A stretch of DNA of 64,000 nucleotides from Mariannaea sp. PMI_226 (Eukaryota > Ascomycota > Sordariomycetes > Hypocreales > Nectriaceae). This document shows, piece by piece, positions 32,461 to 42,338 of this stretch; the stretch's first letter is position 1; the number at the start of each line of letters is the position of its first letter. The DNA lies in contig JANFOG010000003.1 of assembly GCA_024336345.1 (NCBI GenBank), positions 4,098,501 to 4,162,500 on the forward strand. The letters are read 5' to 3'. A model generated the notes under the pieces. The model saw nothing but the letters and a program-made list of their open reading frames with translations. It ran no database searches and was not told the DNA's origin. The position numbers and the translations under genes are program-made.

Positions 32461-33636
32461 TTAGTAACTTATACCATGCTTTAGGACCTCTTCCATACAA
32501 TTATGACCTAGTCCTACTATTAAACAAAGTGATACCAATACAGCTGCCTGCTGTGGGTTATATAGCCCAGCACCAATACCATAACCGCATGGCGGATGCT
32601 TCTCAACGTAACTGAGCCGTACTCGACTGGAAATAACAATTGGAATGCCTAAATCTCCCGCTTCCTTCAATACAGTGTCCGATTCAGGCCAATAGCCTGT
32701 TCCAAACGCTGCTCCTACTAAAACATCCACCCCATTAAGTATGCCCGAATTATTCATACCTGCATGTGCATATGCTATTCGCACATGAGGAACCGAGATA
32801 TTTATAGGGATTGTCGTGATATTGAAGATCTTATTTTTAAATGGTTGTGCGGCTGGAATGGTGAATATTGGCTTGTTGTTGATCATTTGCCCTATATGCC
32901 CTCCAGGATGTGCTTGGAAGGCATCGAAATGATTTGCATTCGCTTTAAATGTAAGAGAGGCGATTAAAATATGGCCATTAAACATAACGAGGAGACCTCG
33001 GTGTCGTGCGTCTAAGGCTAAACCCAAGCGTACTGCATCGGAAAGGTTTTTTGGGCCATCCGCATCGGTCGCTGTTGCTGCAAGTATTGCTCCAGTAAAG
33101 ACAATTGCCTTCAGGGTATGGACAGTTTGGTGCACAACTGCAATAAGCTCGTCCTGGGCATCTGTTCCCCCAGCAACTACCAGTGCGTGCGTATATGGAT
33201 TGTTTACCTCAATTTCGATTTTTCTAGCTATCTCCAACATCAAGGGCAAGTGGAGGTTAATGCTATCGTCCTCATAGACTGAGATGATTCGAATATTCGC
33301 GATGTTGCAGACATTTGCACTATTCGCAACTATCTCAAGGTTGAGTACACCACTCTGATATAATGTTGAGTTCTGAGTGCCATTTGCACTTATGGTTCCT
33401 CCTGCTTTAAATATTGTTATATTGAGCTTGGTTTCATCATAGCAAATAAAGCCTGGTGGAAGAAGAGAAGATGGGCTATCAAGAGGCAAGCATTGGAAAG
33501 ATAGGCTGCCAAGAGGCGCTTGAAGGAAACACTGATCAAGAGGCAGGTGAAGCGGGGATGCGCTACCAAAAGGGAAAAACAACAGTGGGCCGAGTAAAAA
33601 TAGAGCCCTAAAGGTAAAAGAAGATCGAAAATTCAT
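32461..33636 (-). CDS. Secreted L-asparaginase-like protein, 391 residues
   Basis: Single exon from the ATG at 33636. The first 26 residues are a signal peptide (FRALFLLGPLLFFPFGSAS). The asparaginase fold is recognised by FKAGGTISANG (77-86), GGTDAQDE (156-163), FTGAILAATATDADGP (180-195) and LTFKANANHFDAF (228-240). Against the family consensus the catalytic Thr of GGT, the Thr-Asp pair and the Lys are kept, but HGTDT has become GGTDA and the first Thr of TGGT is Ala. About ten Asn-x-Ser/Thr sites suit secretion. Type II enzymes hydrolyse asparagine outside the cell; activity here is uncertain because of these changes. Confidence 0.85.
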   Translation of the reverse strand: MNFRSSFTFRALFLLGPLLFFPFGSASPLHLPLDQCFLQAPLGSLSFQCLPLDSPSSLLPPGFICYDETKLNITIFKAGGTISANGTQNSTLYQSGVLNLEIVANSANVCNIANIRIISVYEDDSINLHLPLMLEIARKIEIEVNNPYTHALVVAGGTDAQDELIAVVHQTVHTLKAIVFTGAILAATATDADGPKNLSDAVRLGLALDARHRGLLVMFNGHILIASLTFKANANHFDAFQAHPGGHIGQMINNKPIFTIPAAQPFKNKIFNITTIPINISVPHVRIAYAHAGMNNSGILNGVDVLVGAAFGTGYWPESDTVLKEAGDLGIPIVISSRVRLSYVEKHPPCGYGIGAGLYNPQQAAVLVSLCLIVGLGHNCMEEVLKHGISY

Positions 33637-33961
33637 CTTAGTTATGCTGGCGATAAAGGTATTTAGGGTTTTGAAACCAGAAAAAAATCAACAGGAGGAC
33701 AGCATATGGAAAGAAAAACGAAACAGGATGACACCATATCGAAAGAAAAGAAGAAACAGGATGCCAGCATATACAGCCAAGAGACAACCTACTACACCCA
33801 GCACGACATGCTGAAGAGCGCCCACAAAAAAACCCCTCACAAGCCCGACATGAGGTCTGCATCCCGCATAGCCACGACCAGCCTCTAGTTGAGGTAGCTT
33901 CTCGTACGGATCCCCCCTAGATCATCATTAATAGGAGTGACGAAATGGATGTTTAATTCAC
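33637..33961. other. Intergenic with short AG-rich repeats
   Basis: 325 bp upstream of the asparaginase-like gene. Two loose copies of a GAAAGAAAA..GAAACAGGATG..CCA.CATAT phrase at about 33706-33770. A low-complexity minus-strand frame crosses it; I do not take it as coding. Confidence 0.4.
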
Positions 33962-34444
33962 TTACGATTGCCAGCAAACATGGTATTTATGAGGCTCATG
34001 TTTGAACTGTGAGCGGCACTTTGTACATTTCAAAAAATCATTTTCCAGACGGAATACTGCTGGCTTCCAACATCGCGTAGCCAAGATCACATTCCTTCCA
34101 TCGGGCAGCCACATGACCAGGTGCCGCCAAGGTAAACTGTCGTCCCGCTCGACGGAAATAATGACCTGAAGAGAGCCATCCGGGGAGAGCAGATTGGTTC
34201 TAGTACTGGCGTCATGCATGATCATAAAATTGCGCAGAAGGCGAGCATCCTGGTTGTGGCTAACTTTCAAGTCTGGATACCTTTCGTAAGTGAAACTAAC
34301 AAAGCCGATATCAAGAATCAAGCAATATTCTTCCAACCGGCCATGCTTTTTCGCCAGTTTCATGAAGTCAGCAATATAATGCTTGAAGCTTCTGCCATGA
34401 GGACCAGTGCCTCTGACTTCCGTACGGGGGGGGAAAGGATTCAT
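33962..34444 (-). CDS. Unknown 160-residue protein with C-terminal CxxC
   Basis: Single exon from the ATG at 34444 (the frame opens further up without ATG). The text RSFKHYIADFMKLAKKHGRLEEYCLILDIGF, LLSPDGSLQVIISVERDD and MWLPDGRNVILATRCWKP is protein-like, with two strand-turn units built on a PDG turn. The end has CTKCRSQF with later H and C residues (EPHKYHVC), a possible zinc site. The stop TAA is part of a GTAAGT donor-like string, so an additional exon is conceivable. The protein at 42985-43345 shares a PDG turn and a CxxC but no alignable region. I do not recognise a family. Confidence 0.6.
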   Translation of the reverse strand: MNPFPPRTEVRGTGPHGRSFKHYIADFMKLAKKHGRLEEYCLILDIGFVSFTYERYPDLKVSHNQDARLLRNFMIMHDASTRTNLLSPDGSLQVIISVERDDSLPWRHLVMWLPDGRNVILATRCWKPAVFRLENDFLKCTKCRSQFKHEPHKYHVCWQS

Positions 34445-35560
34445 CAAAAAGAAGAGAATGCTCTGAGGAGATCGGAGGCTTGGATAGGTAATGAGGGATG
34501 CGAGGCAGAATGAGGTTGATGCAAGGCAACGGTTGCCTTCATTTATGATGTCTCCTTTCCCCTTACCAACCAACACCGGAGCAGCTGGGGGAACCAATGC
34601 GCTCTTGCCACGCCAACCGGGACGCGCCCGAGCGGCGATCCAAGCATCGTGCTTCTCACTGGATATGGTTAGTGTTGTGGGCCACTGTGCCGACGGAGGG
34701 GAGCCAAGAAATTGCAGGATCCTTTTTAGGACTAGAAGAGAAAGTTTTCTCTTTCCCCAGCTAAGAAATCGATTTCTGAGGCTGCCAGTTATCCTTCCCA
34801 GCCGACAAAATAAAAGATTCCTGCTCGGTCACGCGTATCCCAACGAACGCCACCCAGCCCCCCATCGTCTCGCATCGCTTCGTTTTAGTCCGTAGCAACA
34901 TGGACCATCCTAAGCCATAGGTGTCTGGGGTGAGCAATACTGGAGCGAAGTCTGCTCATCTCATTGGGATGTCATTGCGAGTTAATCAGAGCTCTGACAC
35001 GTTGCTAAACGAACTGCCCCCATCCTCCATCGCCATGGGAGTTCAGAATGGCCTAAACACTCTTTAGCCCCACACAGTATATTTCCCATAGCAATGATTG
35101 TGCTTTATAGGCGTTAGGTAGTCTTGGTCCGCCAGACACAAGTAAACTTCGACCATCTTGCGAGCATACGAGCTTTTTATTCACCTGAAACGGTCTGTCC
35201 AGGGAAGCGCCCTCATAGTCGCATGCAAGGGTGGGATTCATCAGTGATGTTATTGTTATCTTCAGCTTAATAGTGTTCTTTGTGGGTACATGGTCCCAAG
35301 GCGGGGTGTGTGTGTGTGTGTGTGTTTATTGCCATCTTGAGGGCTCTAGGGTAGCTACAATAGTCTAGGGTAGGCTGAGCTAGACAAATTCCAAAGCGTA
35401 AGGGTTTTCGACCCTTCCCCGCCCTTTGGCCCCCTTGTGATCTGTCAACATCCAACATTTCGTTTTTCGGCCCAGCAATGCATCAAACCCCTCGCGCGAT
35501 CCCAAGGTAACTCTTCTGCGACTGTAATACTACAGGGTAGAAACTGAACATCCTCCTTAT
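34445..35560. other. Intergenic, with a (GT)n microsatellite
   Basis: About 1.1 kb. A GT dinucleotide run lies at 35306-35325. A repeated CTCTAGGGTAG-like phrase occurs twice at 35342-35376. A minus-strand 62-codon frame at 35053-35241 starts with ATG but has no other support. Confidence 0.45.
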
Positions 35561-35878
35561 ATGATGACTAACTTTTCTTTGGAGAACCAGGATGTGAGAT
35601 TTGATGCTGCACAGTATACAAATCATAATCATGGAAATCTAAGGCCCCTGTATGATACCTTGGCAACCAATCTCATTTGTGATGTGCTGCCAGAGGAGCT
35701 GCTTGTGGACGACGTGAGGTGGCGCAACATAAAGAATTGCGGGGTAGGCGGGGCTGATTTTGGCCTAACAAAAGATGAATTTCAATCCAGTTTTTGGTCT
35801 CTAGATGACATTGACACTGGGCTAAAAATGGACTTATACCCCCTATTTAAAGGTGATGCACAAACCTTGGGTCAATAA
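35561..35878 (+). CDS. Possible small protein, 105 residues
   Basis: Frame from the ATG at 35561 with an even, protein-like composition (FDAAQYTNHNHGNLRPLYDT, VLPEELLVDDVRWRNI, SFWSLDDIDTGLKMDLY). No domain, no signal peptide, no intron. It ends 62 bp before the start of a secreted protein gene on the same strand. It might be a real orphan gene or a fragment. Confidence 0.35.
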   Translation: MMTNFSLENQDVRFDAAQYTNHNHGNLRPLYDTLATNLICDVLPEELLVDDVRWRNIKNCGVGGADFGLTKDEFQSSFWSLDDIDTGLKMDLYPLFKGDAQTLGQ

Positions 35879-35940
35879 AGGCAACAATAAAGCTCTGCCA
35901 GATAAGAGATAACGAGAGCTAGTATACCACAGCTACTGTC

Positions 35941-36361
35941 ATGTATTCCTGGCTTGCTGCCCTGTGTCTTGCTATTCTTTTGCCTTACGTTCAGTTCGCA
36001 TCGTGGACTTCTCTGAGACCTAATGCAATTCCGAGAAGAGATCCTATTGATCCTATAGATATACAACCTCGTCTCTACGCTCCACCCTCCCACGGCCCGG
36101 GCGCTAGACATTTTGGACAGGTACAATGCCCACTGGACGCACTTAGATGCAACAATGACTCAAATACGAACATAGGTCTATCTCTGCCGTGGCGAAGATT
36201 GGGGACCCCCATGCTTCGTCTATTACCCTAAACTCAACTATACATGTTCCGCTCTTGGGCCAGAGCTATCTGAACATATTGGCTCGATTTTTGTCGAGCC
36301 TGGAATTATATGTCGGCTTTGCATGTACGTAAACTATTACCATGATGCGAGCTGGAGCTGA
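35941..36361 (+). CDS. Small secreted cysteine-rich protein (effector-like), 121 residues
   Basis: Two exons, 35941-36120 and 36176-36361, joined by a 55-nt intron (CAG/GTACAA donor, AATGACTC branch, GAACATAG acceptor), both in phase 0. The first 20-24 residues are a signal peptide (MYSWLAALCLAILLPYVQFA). After a Pro/Arg-rich spacer, exon 2 gives VYLCRGEDWGPPCFVYYP, then YTCSALGPELSEHIGSIFVEPG, then IICRLC. The order xxLCxxxxWxxxCxxY ... C ... SI.xxPGxxCxL resembles secreted fungal proteins with a beta/gamma-crystallin-like repeat. The unspliced frame would end in arginine-rich text without these cysteines. Role in host or microbe interaction is only a guess. Confidence 0.68.
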
Positions 36362-36469
36362 TGCAACCTAGACTTTCGCCCAAGAATACGTGCTTGCCGA
36401 TGAAGATTTTTGCCTGGCCAGAGATTGAGGGTGGGTGGCCGGACCTATATCGGCGCAGGATACCCGGTA

Positions 36470-36748
36470 GCGAAGGGTTTTTGGGGAACGCGACGACTCA
36501 CTTTGCATGTGCTCTCTGCACATCATGTGGTCAGGCGAAGACATGAAGCGGAGATCAGGCATTCTATTTTTCACGCCAAAGACTGGAGATGGTGATAGCT
36601 GGTAAGAAAGGCGAGGAATGTGTCACATGGGGGCTTAAAATGAACATGACTCTGTACATCTCCTGCATTCACATTCTGTCCCTAGCCCGCGGAACCTTAA
36701 TAGCAGGTCACTGAAGGCGAACATAGCCTTCTTGACACCCTTCTCGAT
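36470..36748 (+). repeat. Dispersed repeat C, copy 1
   Basis: Matches 39896-40250. A block from GCGAAGGGTTTTTGG through GGCGAAGACATGAAGCGG (about 95 bp) is almost identical in both, followed by a more diverged part containing AAGAAAGGCGAGGAA, TGTACA.CTCCTG and AATAGCAGGTC. Copy 2 has an extra segment of about 70 bp in the middle. Not coding. Confidence 0.8.
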
Positions 36749-36955
36749 ACCCTTCTTCGAACAAGAAAGGCCCCGCATTCAATGACTAATAGGTGATGTA
36801 CTTGGCAATTGGTTACTCTGCTGGAATAGCTAAGGCAATAGCTGAGGAATGGTTTAACTGAGGCTTAACCAACCATCGTACACCCACTGTCCAGCTCTCA
36901 CCCACCCCTATGAATCCTCCTGTCTCGCCAACGCGCTACCCAACACCCAGCTCTT

Positions 36956-37275
36956 CTACTTCATTGGAATTTTATACACGTCGCCTTTTTTAAAATACTT
37001 TTTCAATGAACTCACATCGCCACCCTTCTCATCATACTTCGCCATAAACTCATCATATTCTTCGCCAGTTGCGTCTGTGATACCCACCCGGTATACCACA
37101 TCTTTCGCATCTACGATATAGGATCAGGATATGAATAAACTTGATGTCGTCAATACCACTTACCTGAAATTCTACTACTATTAAGGTAGTCCGCCTGAGC
37201 ACTGAACTTTGGCTCGATGCAAAATTTGAGGTCCTGTGCAACTCTCAAGAAAATGGGGTCGTGAAGTTGGCTCAT
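36956..37275 (-). CDS. Unknown two-exon small protein, 88 residues
   Basis: Exons 37164-37275 and 36956-37110, joined by a 53-nt intron (GTAAGT donor, TCCTGATC branch, TCGTAG acceptor), phases consistent. Text: MSQLHDPIFLRVAQDLKFCI, SAQADYLNSSRIS, then DAKDVVYRVGITDATGEEYD, AKYDEKGGDVSSLKKYFKK. The second half looks like a small alpha/beta unit. No family recognised. The exon 1 frame is open far upstream into repeat A (to 37785), but there it is probably incidental. The gene is divergent from the TPR gene at 38317, with repeat A between them. Confidence 0.55.
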
Positions 37276-37433
37276 TTTGACGAAGTATCGAGGTCCTGGT
37301 TCAATTGTTTGTACTATGTTCAGCCAAGACCAATAATAGAATAGATAAAAATATTGAAATGTTGAACAATGCCAAGCCTCATCTAAGGGCGAAGGCGACC
37401 TATTCTTATACTCGATGTGCTCGGTATTTGATA

Positions 37434-38172
37434 ATGCAAAACCCAATACGAAGTGTTCCCCTGTATTGGGCCCAAACGAGAAATCCTCAACATGCCATCC
37501 AATAGTTTGCTTTAGGCCGCAATCATTTATCCCTGACCCCGTTAGGGGTAAGCGCCCGTAAAGCGCCCATAATCTACCGGCCGATAACTCAGCCGCACAA
37601 CAACATCTACCTGTTCGTTCCCAGCCAGCTCGTCCCTGTAACATAGCATGGCTGTCTGTTAGGGGCCAACGCCAGCTTCCAACCACACCGAAGAGGTTAT
37701 GTTGCAGATTCCCCGTCTTGTTCTCTCCAACCAGGGTCTGCAGCCTCAGGCGCATTGACATTATTCGCGAGTCATTCCCTGCCACTTCAGATGACTATCA
37801 TTTCTGGTCATTTCTAGCGGTGTGATCAAACCGCAAATGAGGCCTCCTCCAGGTGTGTGTGGAACTGCGTCGTAGTAGTGAGTATACGAGGGCAACTGTG
37901 ACAGTTGTGGCGCTGAAATGATGCGTTTCTTTCGGCCGTTAGACGGCATTCCGATGATTCACTGCCTGGCCCACTCCGGGTACGTGTTATTGCCATGCTG
38001 ACGCTATTCGCTTGTATAGCTGACAACCTATTCAGCCACATCACCATCACCTATCACAGAAGTCGGCGCCTACTGTTCAAGGTTAGTATGCTGCGTTATT
38101 TCCCATGAGAAAAGCAGGGTGTTGAGTCATCCCTGGTGTTGTGGTGTGATGGACCTGCATCAGTATCGTTGG
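37434..38172 (+). repeat. Repeat A, copy 1, upstream of the TPR gene
   Basis: About 740 bp colinear with 43604-44322. Shared blocks in order: ATGCAA..CCCAATACGA, TAACTCAGCCGCA, GAGGTTATGTTGCAG (37693 against 43886), CTTGTTCTCTCC.ACCAGGGTCT, ATGAGGCCTC, AGTTGT.GCGCT.AAATGATG, GGTTAG.ATGCTGC, GTTGAGTCATCCC and GTG.TGTGAT..GACCTGCAT. Similarity stops at GTTGG (38172), 145 bp before the ATG of the next gene. No conserved reading frame. Confidence 0.78.
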
Positions 38173-38316
38173 ATGTAGAAAAAAATCTGCACGATTGGAT
38201 AAAGAGCATCACACAATTGTATATAGTCTCTCTCTGGGGATCTTTCGAGTCATCATCAAGCCAGAACGACCACAGACGCATCACAGAGATGGAAATCCAT
38301 CCAATTGACCCTACTA

Positions 38317-39579
38317 ATGGAGCAACGAATGAGTGAGAAGAGTGAGAGCGTAAGCCGCGACCATGCCCGAACATATTGGCTTTCAACTGACTTTCGTTAC
38401 CTGCGGGATTTAAAGATGCCTAGGCAGCTGATACCCAGAGCATTCAAATATTTAGAGACCAAGCAGATCTCTGAGGCTATAGAAACACGCGAATTGATCT
38501 GGAGCAAATTGGGTCTGCCGGAAGAGATCACTCCTACATATATACGATTCTTCATCAATACGGTCGACTTGGGTCGTAAACTGGGGATAAACGCCGGCGA
38601 CGAAGAACGAGCCCTTTCCCTCCTTCAAACGTTAGAGAACAGCCCGGGTCGGGAAAACGACGTGGCTAAGATCACATGGCTGCTCGCTCGCCTCTATCTC
38701 ACCACAGAGCAATTTGGCAAGGCGGAACCTCGTTGCAAGACGGCACTCGAGTTGTACAGAAAGACCAATATCCAACAAGATGACGTCTTGACGATACAAA
38801 GGCTACTTGCGAATATCCTACTGTTCAAGGGCAGGGTTCAGGAGGCTTTCAATATTTCGCGTACAGAGATGGCCGCCAGAAAAAGGCTTTATCCAAACGC
38901 TGAAAAAACTGCCGGGTCCATCTGTAATCATGGCTTCATCTTACAACATTTTGATTTGCAAGGAGCAGCCGCATTACAGATAGAAGCGCTCGAGTTGGCC
39001 AACAGAAACGGTTACAAAGTTCAGGCACTCAATATCAGATTTGACCATTACATTACTCTATTGAAACAAGGCCAGCTCGAGGGATTGGATCTAGATGTCG
39101 AGGGACTCATAACCGATATGGAACAACAAAATGGCGTTTTACCAGACATTATATCTAGAGCCAAGGGGCTTCTTTTTATGGTGTATTGCAGGCAGGGGAA
39201 CTTCACAAAGTGTACTGCATTCTGTGGAAAAGAGATGGATGTGTATCAGAAAGAGGGTCAAGATGAAGAGTATTTTGAAACGATGAGCAGACTTGGCTTC
39301 GCGATGATGCAAAATGAGGATCTAGATCAGGGTGGAAAGCACGCCCAAGTAGCTCTCGACTGGATGAGAGAGAACTTAGGTGATACACACGTCAAAACGT
39401 TAAAGGCCGCTTTCCACCTTGTGGTTTTGCCCATAACGCGCGCAGATTACGAGCGTGCTGGGTGGGAATGTATTTGTATATTGGAGCACCAGGTGACAAC
39501 TTTAGGCCTTAATCACCCTGATACGGTGGCAACGCAACAGACTATTGACATGATACTTAGTCTTCGAGACAAGAAATAA
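38317..39579 (+). CDS. Tetratricopeptide repeat protein, 420 residues
   Basis: Single exon from the ATG at 38317 (a second ATG at 38329 is possible; an out-of-frame ATG lies at 38289). The sequence is a run of paired helices with TPR spacing: AITWLLARLYLTTEQFGKAEPRCKTAL-type units (about residue 120-150), LTIQRLLANILLFKGRVQEAF, GSICNHGFILQHFDLQGAA, and near the end HVKTLKAAFHLVV with LGLNHPDTVATQQTI. The last motif, L..HPDT..T, is typical of kinesin-light-chain-type TPRs that form the C-terminal part of fungal STAND/NLR proteins. Here no NTPase domain precedes it. Function unknown. It is flanked upstream by repeat A and downstream by repeat B. Confidence 0.8.
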   Translation: MEQRMSEKSESVSRDHARTYWLSTDFRYLRDLKMPRQLIPRAFKYLETKQISEAIETRELIWSKLGLPEEITPTYIRFFINTVDLGRKLGINAGDEERALSLLQTLENSPGRENDVAKITWLLARLYLTTEQFGKAEPRCKTALELYRKTNIQQDDVLTIQRLLANILLFKGRVQEAFNISRTEMAARKRLYPNAEKTAGSICNHGFILQHFDLQGAAALQIEALELANRNGYKVQALNIRFDHYITLLKQGQLEGLDLDVEGLITDMEQQNGVLPDIISRAKGLLFMVYCRQGNFTKCTAFCGKEMDVYQKEGQDEEYFETMSRLGFAMMQNEDLDQGGKHAQVALDWMRENLGDTHVKTLKAAFHLVVLPITRADYERAGWECICILEHQVTTLGLNHPDTVATQQTIDMILSLRDKK

Positions 39580-39767
39580 TTTGGATTTGTTTTTTTCAAT
39601 TGGTTCATTATCCACAGGAAAAAAAACGCCTCAGAACAATAACACCAGTAATTCTATCGACCGAGTGCATATCGTGGGAATACTATTGTATGAGCTAAGC
39701 GCCTCGTGACCATTTCGCTCATCGTCAATGACCTACCCTACCATGGACCTAAGCATCGCGCAAGAGT

Positions 39768-39895
39768 GACGCGTAAACGCGAAACGCAGACGCGTGCTGA
39801 CAGCGTCTGGAGGAGCTAACGTACGCCATCAAACGATGGAGAAATCACTGGTACATGTACATCTGCTCCTCCTGCTTTATTTTATTCATTGATCA
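39768..39895 (+). repeat. Repeat B, copy 1, downstream of the TPR gene
   Basis: Matches 45542-45672: GACGCG..AAACGCGAA at the start, then CGTCTGGAGGAGCTAACG, TACGCCATCAAA.GATGGAG and TTTATTCATTGATCA at the end. It ends exactly where repeat C copy 2 begins. Not coding. Confidence 0.78.
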
Positions 39896-40250
39896 GCGAA
39901 GGGTTTTTGGGAAACGCGACGACTCACTTTGCATGTGCTCTCTGCACATCATGTGGTCAGGCGAAGACATGAAGCGGATCTATTTTTCACGCCAAAGACT
40001 AGAGAAATGGGATACTCATTGAAACAACCCGAAGCTTGATATCTCTTCCCTCGAAACGGTGGCAGCCTAATGGAATAACTGAAAGGTAATAGCTGCTAAG
40101 AAAGGCGAGGAAACGCTTTGCATTGCATGGAGGCTTAAAGTGAAAATGACTTTGTACACCTCCTGAATTCACATTAAGTTCCTAACAGGCAGCAACTGAA
40201 TAGCAGGTCTCTCAGGAGGATCAACATAGTCTTCTTAACACGCTTCCTCA
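39896..40250 (+). repeat. Dispersed repeat C, copy 2
   Basis: Second copy of the repeat at 36470-36748, same orientation, directly abutting repeat B. Together the two C copies bracket a 3.1-kb unit that holds the small minus gene, repeat A, the TPR gene and repeat B. Confidence 0.8.
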
Positions 40251-40649
40251 ATATTAGTTGAGTTACCGTTCTCCTCATCCTTCTTGATGTTATTATCGAC
40301 TCTCAATAACCACACTATCATCCTCTATCATCTCCACAACCCTATCATCCAGCCCTGCTTTGTCATTGCTAGAATCTGCTTGGCATTTTTTCGTTACGTA
40401 TCGTTCTCGTTTTGGAAGGTGATGCCATCGGAGGTATTGTGTTGGAGAGGACGTGTTCAGTTGACCTAACCGCATCGGTAATCAAATGTTAGCATCACAT
40501 TGATGGAGAGGAGGAAACGGTACTTGCCCTTATAGAAACAGGCACTTAAGTAAGAGTGTGCAGGCAAAGTTGAGAATCGCAAAACGGTCTGGGGATCGTT
40601 CTCTTATACATCTCTCGGTCTAAATGCACTTCCCACTACATTCTAAGGC
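40251..40649. other. Intergenic
   Basis: About 400 bp. Overlapping short frames on both strands with AT-driven composition. No gene supported. Confidence 0.4.
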
Positions 40650-41922
40650 TCATGAACACGAGTCGAAACTGACAACAATACAAGAAGCTTCTTTCTGGGA
40701 ATTGGCAGATGATGTGGTATTGCCGCCCAGCGTGTGATTATTCATGTCATTTTCTGATTGAGGTCAGTTTTTCCAAGGGATAGAAACTAGAGCTGCACTT
40801 ACGCAAGTCAGACCCGTCACCCTTTGGTGGAACCGGAGTGGGTTCGTAAGGTGAAGAGCTAAGATTCTGCGGCATAATACCGCCAGAGGGCATGAGTTGC
40901 AACTGTTGATAACCAAATCCCATACCGGTTGTGGCCGCTCGCGGCATGGGACAGGTGCCGTAGGGTTGGAGAGGATGGAATTGTTGAGGCATCTCGGAAG
41001 GATACATGGCACCAAGCACCCAAATCTGCTGGTCCGGGCTCAGAGTGATGGCACTGTGATGTAGAGTGGTAGAGACGCTATCAGCCTGGTGATCAGGATT
41101 CCAGACGTTGGGCCCATCAAAATGCTGGGAACTTTGTAGGCTCGAATTTAGATCATCGCGAGGAGGGTTGTGTTGTTGATTCCCAAGAGTGGCGCTGCGT
41201 GCCTGGGGAGGACGATCCTGGCTTTGTTGATTGATCTGGCGATGGCGGGATTTTTGTGACCGCCAGCGCAGAGTTGTCCGCGTCGACTTATGAGTGACCC
41301 CACGTGCCTGGAGGCGATCTTGGCTTTGTTGATTGATCTGGGAGTTTTGTGGCCGCAAGCGCAGAGTTGTCTGCTCTGACTTACAAGTGGTGATTTTGAT
41401 ATAATCGATTTGACCATCCTCCTGCGTGCCAATATTACCCCAGAGCTCTAGGACGAGCTGTATCTCCGCTTTGATCTTAGTGCCTCGACGGAATCCAATC
41501 CGTTCGAACATGTGTTCTGTTGGGAGGGGCTGTTCCATTGGCACTGTTGGTGTAACGGCAAGCGGAATTTTTGTAAGCTGAATCTGAGGACCTTGTAGCC
41601 CCCGAGAACCGTATTGAATAAGAGGAGCCTCCTCCGGTTTGGTATCCGATGTAACAGCTGAAATTGAAATGGCAAAACCCCGAACATTATGAGACTTTCC
41701 ATTCAGGGGTCTCAACGAGATGCCCTCTCCTGGTCTGTAAGGGTGTAAAGAGAAAGAGCAGCTACAACGCACGTATTTGCTTCGGTCCCAAAACCATTGG
41801 CTCTCGAGACGCTTGAAACCCTCGTTAAAACCTTTGATTTGGACATTGGCCCTGGCAGCATCTTCATAAGATAGAGAACCAAGCATTTGTATTTCCTGAA
41901 AAGAAGGCTGGTTGTGAGCCAT
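40650..41922 (-). CDS. Unknown Gln-rich protein with an internal duplication
   Basis: Starts at the ATG at 41922 in an ideal ACCATGG context. The long exon runs to 40803; a 49-nt intron (GTAAGT donor, AACTGACC branch, AATCAG acceptor, 40754-40802) leads to a last exon 40650-40753, giving 407 residues. Unspliced it would stop at 40747. The N-terminal 180 residues look folded (FQEIQMLGSLSYEDAARANV, FWDRSKYVRCSCSFSLHPYR, IKAEIQLVLELWG). A repeated unit follows: TTLRLRPQNSQINQQSQDR and TTLRWRSQ..INQQSQDR. The rest is Gln/Pro/Ser-rich, as in transcriptional regulators. I recognise no family. A partial inverted copy of repeat A lies upstream. Confidence 0.65.
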
Positions 41923-42338
41923 GGTGGCTCTCGCACGCAAAAATATTGGGCAAAGTTGGGGGCGAATGACACAGGATTGTGGCGAGGACTGTGCTGGAGT
42001 TATCTACAGTATAAAAAGGGTCGCGAACAGGTCTGACCCCACACAGAGCCTCATAGGGCCTTAATTGACAGCATCCACAAATTAATGCGTGATTCATCCT
42101 TTCAATAGCTCATAATGCAACACAGCTGAATATGGCCCTTGTAAATGGGGGGCCTCAGTTTTTGAACGTGAGTTTCAACACTGCTGAGCCGCGAGGCCGT
42201 GGCTTTGCTCTTTGGCCCCTGAAAGACAGCCATGCTGGTTGAACCGGGTGGCTGCTGGGCACCAACAGAGAGATAATGCGTGGCTGCGTTATGGGCCAAC
42301 ACCATTGTTACAAATCCTCAACTTCATACCACACCCAT

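Noticed and set aside
33638..33862. Cysteine-rich minus frame as an extra exon of the gene at 33962
   Set aside because: Low-complexity duplicate text (HPVSSFLSIW, HPVSFFF) from a DNA repeat; splice support weak.
37150..37785. 211-codon minus frame through repeat A
   Set aside because: The part inside A is not preserved as protein in the other A copy; only the part from the ATG at 37275 joins a good intron, so the gene was started there.
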